This document shows, piece by piece, positions 58,179-64,000 of a stretch of 64,000 bases of DNA. Both the position numbers and the translations under genes were made by a program. Positions within the stretch are counted from its first letter, which is position 1, and each line of letters opens with the position of its first letter. Origin of the DNA: Hofstenia miamia (taxonomy: Eukaryota > Xenacoelomorpha > Acoela); NCBI GenBank assembly GCA_004352715.1, contig SCFE01000083.1, positions 111,687 to 175,686 of the forward strand, in the 5' to 3' direction. The notes beneath the pieces are model-generated. The model saw only the letters and a program-made list of their open reading frames with translations, searched no databases and was not told the origin of the DNA.

Positions 58179-59201
58179 ATGTGTTCTGAGCAGGAGAAGC
58201 TCAACTCCTTCAAGTCTGAACTCAGAAAAATTCCGAGTCTTAACACACCTGACTATTCTCATGAGTTCATAGACAACTGCAATGCTAGTTCAGTCACCAT
58301 CAGTGGAGTGTTAAACCAGATAGTCAAGGGTGTTGAAAGCCCTGTCCAATACTTCAGTTGGAAGTTATGGAAAGCCAAACAGAACAATGGTTCCACTAAG
58401 TCCAAAATGCTTGTGCTAGTTGAGAGCCTGAAGAAGTTCTGTTATTTCATTCTCAGGTGCAATTCACTGTGTAAACCAACAACTCTGCTCTTGCATTTGA
58501 AAAAGTTCTCAGGAGACAAATCTAATATAGTGGCACAATGGATAGAGTACCTAAATGATTTTTCTTTTACCATCAAGCATTGTCCTGGGAGACTTCATCT
58601 TAATGTGGACTACTGGACTGCTCTCCCCAGCTATGAATGTGACTTAAGGAAACCTCCTGGTGAGAAGACGCCATTCAGATTTATACCAACAACCAAATAC
58701 AAACTCCTCCCAGAGATCAGTGTTGATCACCATGGCAAAGCCATCTTGCCCATCCTTATAAAGGAGGAAATTACTGATGATGAGATTGTGACACACCAAC
58801 AGTATGACAAGGTGCTCTCTGAAATTATGAAGGGGCTGAAAAACGCCAACTACACTCTTAGTCCTGTTGCCAATCAATACTTTAAGAGAATGAGAAGGGC
58901 TTGTTATAATATGCTAGAAGTCAGAATAACTGCCTGGCCATCCCTGAGTATTTCTGTAAAGGTTTGGTTAGAAAAATTCATGAATGAAGCCATTATCCAG
59001 ACAGAGCAAACATTTAATGCGCATTATGTTACCATTGGCATCTGTGCCACAGTTGTCAACATCATTGACAAATGTGAGACCTGTCTACTACAAGGAACCA
59101 CACACTTCCCAGAACAGAGAGCTGAGCTGCAGAGTCACACAGCAGAGAGGACTAATAAAGTTGCCCAGATGTACCTTGAGAAATTGTCATGCAATGATTA
59201 G
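58179..59201 (+). pseudogene. Gypsy RNase H and integrase zinc-binding region
   Basis: 340-residue open stretch. FKSELRKIPSLNTPDYSHEF and FIDNCNASSVTISGVLNQIV begin the RNase H fold (the first Asp is present); KSKMLVLVESLKKFCYFIL and IKHCPGRLHLNVDYWTALP follow, matching the tether between RNase H and integrase. Near the end comes AHYVTIGICATVVNIIDKCETC, a degenerate H2C2 integrase finger. It ends in TAG at 59199-59201. It is repeated exactly at 61582-62604. Confidence 0.8.
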
Positions 59202-59239
59202 GGATACCAATACCTACTTGTACTAATTAACCATTTTAN

Positions 59240-62200
59240 GCTGGACAGGGAAGTCAAGACTAATTACCAGATACTCATTGGTCACTTTGAAGACCACTAT
59301 CATGCTCCTCATATCAAGCACCAATACAAGACTTTTTTGTGTGATCTCTCCTTCAAGAAAAGAGATGATGTTTGGACCTACATTATCCAGGTCAAAAGGC
59401 TATTCTGTCTTAGTAAGTTAACTTTGGAATACTCAAAACATGATCTTTTCTCATATATCTACTGGGGTTTTCTGCTGAACATTCACAGCCATCTTTAATT
59501 AAAATGTGACCCTGAAGATGATCTTAACTTGAAAATTAAAAAGGCAATCAGTACTGTCTACATGATGTGCAATAACACTTGAATCAATAAAAATGTTGGT
59601 CAGCTGAAAGCTGGTCATTCTGCAGCTAAAATGTCCTCCTCAGCAGACACTCCCATCTTAAAGAAGAAAGTTGGCACTGATCAGACTTGCTGTTACTGTT
59701 GTGGTCAGAAAGGCCACATGAAACCACAGTGTACTGCTGTTATCTGCTTAGTTGCAGACAGAAATGGTTATGTCATCAACAAAACAGAGGAGCCCTTACC
59801 TGTTTTGCCTCTCAAACCAATTAATTGGTTAAACTGATGGGAGTGCTGCCTCCTGACAAACATGTGCAGAATGTTTTGGTAGTTACTTCACTGATGCACA
59901 CTAACATTATCCCTGTGGATATTAATGGAATTCTTATAAATGCTACAATAGACTCTGGAGCCTCTGCTTTGATTATAAGCAATGAGTGCTGTCAAAACTA
60001 TGTTTAAGAAGAGATGATTTACATCCATCAACTGTTTGCCTATTAGATGCCTCAGGCAATACAATCTTGCTCAAGGGCCAGGTGCACAATCTCAAACTAC
60101 AAATTCACCAAGAATTGTTTTGTGTGGACTTAATCATTGTTGTTACACATGATCAGCCTTTGCCCTATGACATCATCTTGGGTAATGATTTCCTAGAGAA
60201 AAACTCTTGTGTAATCAATTATGGGAAAAACAAAATCTCCATTCATGAAAGTGAACTTCAGCAAAATTTGGCTACCATCCTCAAAGAGTTTCTCTACATT
60301 TCACTGAGGCAGTAGTCATTGAGCCATGACATTGGCAAAGAGTCGTCATCTCTACTGATTCTAATTACAATGGTGATGTTATGATTTCTGGGCAAAAGGG
60401 GAAGCATTTTAAAGGCATCAACTTCTCCCCCCAATCTCTGCCACATCTCTGGTGGTAATACTTTCATTACTGTCCTTAATAGTTTTACTTCTGTAGTCTA
60501 AATGGACCTGTCTAAGCTAACTATTATTGCTATGCCTGTCCAACTGGAACAACAAACCACTGTGTGTCTGCTGATCTTTACAGCAATTCATGATCTGCAG
60601 GAGCCTTCTAACTCTGTGAGGATCCTCACTGTCTTGGATGAGATGCATCCACACCTCAGCCTCAAGGAAAATGAGTCTCTAGTTCAACTGCTCTGGCAAC
60701 AGAACAAGGTGTTCAATTATAGATCCATTAGTGTGGGTCAGGGTTTGGGTGAACAACACTCAATCATAACCAAGAATGATCAACCCCTCCATTTGCCAGT
60801 ATGGTGAGTACCAGAGAACCTGTGAACAGAGTATGAGAGGATCTTCAGTGATCTGCTTGAGAACAGTATAATCCAGATCAGTAACAGTCTGTATGCAGTG
60901 ATCACTGTTTTCATCAAGCATGGCAACAAGTATCACTTGTGTGTCAACTTTAGAAACATCAACAACATTAAAGTAAAGGATGCCTATCTGCTTTCTTGTA
61001 TCAAATACTTGGTTTACAATGCAAGCCATTTTAAACTATTCTCATGTTTGGACCTGTGCAACACCTACTGGCAGGTCCTTATGAAGTCAGCAGATATCCC
61101 AAAGACAGCATTCATCACTCCATATGGTCTCTTTGAGTGGAAATGCATGCCCTTTAAGCTTTGTAATGTGCATGCTACCTTTCAGTGCTATGTCACCCAT
61201 GTCTTAAGAAATGGATCAAATGTATTAGAACCTGGTATCACTGCTTATATCCTTGTGGTGAGTAATACCTTCATGGAGCACCTTGACAAGCTAAACCAGA
61301 CACTCAACATCCTCCATGGAGCTGGTTTGTGGGTGAACAGCAACAAGTGTGCCCTGATTCAACCACAAGTGACTTTCTTAGGAAGAGCCATAGAGCTGGG
61401 TGGCATTTCAACCAAGAATGACGCCAAAGATCACTTGGATCATATTGAAACACCATGATCCTGAAAGGATGTCCAGAGGCTTATGGGCTTGCTTAATTAT
61501 TACAGTGCTTTCATTCCTGAGTTGGTGAATAAGACCAAGCATATTTCAAACTTGCTGAGATGCAGTGTGGAATTCAAATAGATGTGTTCTGAGCAGGAGA
61601 AGCTCAACTCCTTCAAGTCTGAACTCAGAAAAATTCCGAGTCTTAACACACCTGACTATTCTCATGAGTTCATAGACAACTGCAATGCTAGTTCAGTCAC
61701 CATCAGTGGAGTGTTAAACCAGATAGTCAAGGGTGTTGAAAGCCCTGTCCAATACTTCAGTTGGAAGTTATGGAAAGCCAAACAGAACAATGGTTCCACT
61801 AAGTCCAAAATGCTTGTGCTAGTTGAGAGCCTGAAGAAGTTCTGTTATTTCATTCTCAGGTGCAATTCACTGTGTAAACCAACAACTCTGCTCTTGCATT
61901 TGAAAAAGTTCTCAGGAGACAAATCTAATATAGTGGCACAATGGATAGAGTACCTAAATGATTTTTCTTTTACCATCAAGCATTGTCCTGGGAGACTTCA
62001 TCTTAATGTGGACTACTGGACTGCTCTCCCCAGCTATGAATGTGACTTAAGGAAACCTCCTGGTGAGAAGACGCCATTCAGATTTATACCAACAACCAAA
62101 TACAAACTCCTCCCAGAGATCAGTGTTGATCACCATGGCAAAGCCATCTTGCCCATCCTTATAAAGGAGGAAATTACTGATGATGAGATTGTGACACACC

Positions 62201-62641
62201 AACAGTATGACAAGGTGCTCTCTGAAATTATGAAGGGGCTGAAAAACGCCAACTACACTCTTAGTCCTGTTGCCAATCAATACTTTAAGAGAATGAGAAG
62301 GGCTTGTTATAATATGCTAGAAGTCAGAATAACTGCCTGGCCATCCCTGAGTATTTCTGTAAAGGTTTGGTTAGAAAAATTCATGAATGAAGCCATTATC
62401 CAGACAGAGCAAACATTTAATGCGCATTATGTTACCATTGGCATCTGTGCCACAGTTGTCAACATCATTGACAAATGTGAGACCTGTCTACTACAAGGAA
62501 CCACACACTTCCCAGAACAGAGAGCTGAGCTGCAGAGTCACACAGCAGAGAGGACTAATAAAGTTGCCCAGATGTACCTTGAGAAATTGTCATGCAATGA
62601 TTAGGGATACCAATACCTACTTGTACTAATTAACCATTTTA
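59240..62641 (+). repeat. Exact second copy of 55837-59238, probable false duplication
   Basis: Everything from GCTGGACAGG at 55837 to CCATTTTA at 59238 recurs without a visible difference 3403 bp further on, with N at 59239 between the copies. It contains second instances of the zinc knuckle, protease, RT and RNase H frames with the same lesions. After it, the sequence continues into integrase (62642 onward). The simplest reading is two overlapping contigs placed end to end. Confidence 0.9.
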
Positions 62642-63420
62642 CCAAGTATGCTTGATTAATCCCACTGGACTGTACCACCAAGGTCATTGGTGAAAAGATC
62701 ATGAAAGAGTGGATACTTAAGCTTGGGCTGATGGAGTGCCTAATTTCAGATCATGGCCCACAATTTGAAAATCAGTTAATAGAAACCCTTACTAAGGAAC
62801 TGAAGATATTATATAAGTTTGCAACTGCATACCACCTGCAGTTGAATGGTGTCATGGAGTGACTCAAACACACTGTTATTAAGTTGATTTGAGTTGCTCT
62901 CTCTAGAGCTGCTGGCAGGAAATGGAAATGAGTAATATAAGCAGTAGAGTACTTTTACAACAAAGCCATCCACTCTACAACAAAGGTGAGCCTGTTTAAG
63001 GCGATGCTTGGGCAAAAGGTGAGCATGCCTTTCTCAATAATTTACCCTGGGTACCATGAGCCCACCTTGGAGAATTTTGTTAATCATATGTTGCATGAGC
63101 TGCAAAAAGTTCACCTCACCACCTGTTGCAACACTAATCAGTCTGTTGTACACCAGAAGTGTAACTTTGATTGCAAACTATATAGTGAGCCTCACAAACA
63201 AGGTGACAATGTCTTTGCCTATTTTCCTTGCCAAGTCACTGATATAAATCAGGGCCAGAAGCTCGCCACAAATTGGCAAGGACTGTTTACTGTTGTTAAG
63301 GTGCTTGACTACCACAAGTATTTACTGAGTAATGGGAAAATTGCCCATTTTCAAAGGCTCAAAAGAGGCGTACATGATATTGAAAATGTAATTATTGATG
63401 CAATAGCGATTTTATGCTAG
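62605..63420 (+). pseudogene. Gypsy integrase core and C-terminal domain
   Basis: In frame after the TAG at 62602-62604: YLLVLINHFTKYA, where the first catalytic Asp appears as Asn; CLISDHGPQFEN with the second Asp; and AYHLQLNGVME with the catalytic Glu. Then 62986-63420 is open, with FNCHARGED-free linker residues, QGDNVFAYFPCQV and GLFTVVKVLDYHKYLLSNGK, a chromo/SH3-like C-terminal part. In-frame stops occur after KYA, after VME, after KLI and twice after RKWK. Without these the domain would insert element DNA into chromosomes. Confidence 0.8.
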
Positions 63421-63689
63421 TTGACGACAGTATAAATGAATATGAGACTTATAATAACTTAACTGAATGTGAAGAAGACGACCTCACTGGAGTTGATTTT
63501 GATAGTAATGTAATTAGTAGTAGTAGTGACACTACTGCTTCCTGTATTTTACCTAAATGTAGGGACAGAGAAAAAAGATACTTAGATCATTTAAATACCC
63601 AAGATTGGGACCTTAATCTTATCTCTATGTTTAGCAACCAACACACCTTGATCAACTATGAATGGAGCCAACACTCTGTGCGGGTGTGA
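63414..63689 (+). CDS. Small acidic ORF after integrase
   Basis: 91 residues starting at an ATG that overlaps the integrase end by a few bases in another frame. Very acidic start (DDSINEYETYNNLTECEEDD), then a Ser-rich stretch and LNTQDWDLNLISMFSNQ. No family recognised and no membrane segment. It could be an accessory protein of the gypsy element or a frameshifted pol tail. Confidence 0.4.
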   Translation: MLVDDSINEYETYNNLTECEEDDLTGVDFDSNVISSSSDTTASCILPKCRDREKRYLDHLNTQDWDLNLISMFSNQHTLINYEWSQHSVRV

Positions 63690-64000
63690 GAGGAGCATTT
63701 AGCCTGTGTATCTTTTTCTAAATTAAAGATTGTAAATATCCAACCATCCCATAGTGACTCAAAACCCCCTCTAGTCCCAGCCCTTCATCTGCTGAGTCTG
63801 CTAGTATCAGATCAAAAGGAAATGAAGAAAGAAGAAGAAAAGTTTCTAAGGTTGGAGATGAGGTGTTGCACCCTTATTTTATTGTGACCAGGAAAGTGGT
63901 GAACCATATCTGCAACAATATTTTGGAGGAAATGCAGAACAAGTTAAGGTGGACCTTCAACACTAAGGTGGTCACATGTTCAGTGGACGTTATACCATTT
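63690..64000 (+). other. 3' end of the gypsy region, cut by the window
   Basis: No LTR could be delimited. It ends with a possible new open stretch (around 63850 onward) that runs off the window. Confidence 0.35.

Noticed and set aside
59631-62604. A second gypsy pol copy as independent genes
   Set aside because: Exact duplicate with the same lesions across a single N; treated as an assembly artefact.
1-64000. CRISPR arrays, operons with ribosome-binding sites, phage genes
   Set aside because: None seen; the window is eukaryotic throughout.

Overview
The window looks like AT-rich nuclear DNA from an invertebrate animal. Four recognisable animal genes with introns support this: AIMP2, OSTM1, NDUFA5 and a matrix metalloproteinase. 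There is also a fragment of a Cid1-type nucleotidyltransferase gene. The phylum cannot be fixed from the sequence. Very short introns (39, 42 and 47 nt) sit beside kilobase-sized ones, and splice acceptors lie 0 to 12 nt before the start codons of AIMP2, OSTM1 and NDUFA5. Both traits fit several small-bodied invertebrate groups, including ones with spliced-leader trans-splicing. No bacterial genes, CRISPR arrays, rRNA or tRNA genes were seen.

Layout. 1-7.3 kb: retroelement and transposon debris (a LINE endonuclease piece, a hAT remnant, a mariner copy with one internal stop). 7.3-20 kb: host genes AIMP2 (one exon), OSTM1 (four exons) and NDUFA5 (first two and last coding exons), all on the plus strand. 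The 6.7 kb between NDUFA5 exons 2 and 3 holds a decayed hAT element with a second hAT element nested in it, followed by a hAT element with an uninterrupted 480-residue transposase. 20-31.5 kb: LINE pieces, a tandem Penelope-like element with a GIY-YIG region, a Tc1-like piece and another hAT. 31.5-40 kb: mostly featureless AT-rich DNA with MITEs, a filled/empty insertion-site pair and three exons of a Cid1-like gene. 40.1-44.4 kb: a six-exon matrix metalloproteinase with no visible prodomain or hinge. 45-64 kb: almost entirely mobile DNA (an R4/Dong-like LINE remnant, a Crypton-like recombinase remnant, one very decayed Ty3/gypsy copy and one better-preserved Ty3/gypsy copy), plus a 1000-base assembly gap.

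How parts relate. The host genes share no evident pathway: tRNA-synthetase scaffold, lysosomal chloride-transport partner, respiratory complex I subunit, RNA 3'-end tailing, extracellular proteolysis. The mobile part is dominated by hAT transposons. Four of them have perfect 8-bp target duplications that I could read directly. Two single-N positions (50102 and 59239) are flanked by the same sequence on both sides (431 bp and 3402 bp). These look like overlapping contig ends that were not merged, so the second gypsy copy at 59240-62641 is probably not real.

No clearly new biological system was found. The items most worth a second look are the prodomain-less metalloproteinase, the NDUFA5 locus with its middle exons unaccounted for, the possibly active hAT next to a MITE with matching ends, and the mosaic tandem Penelope element.
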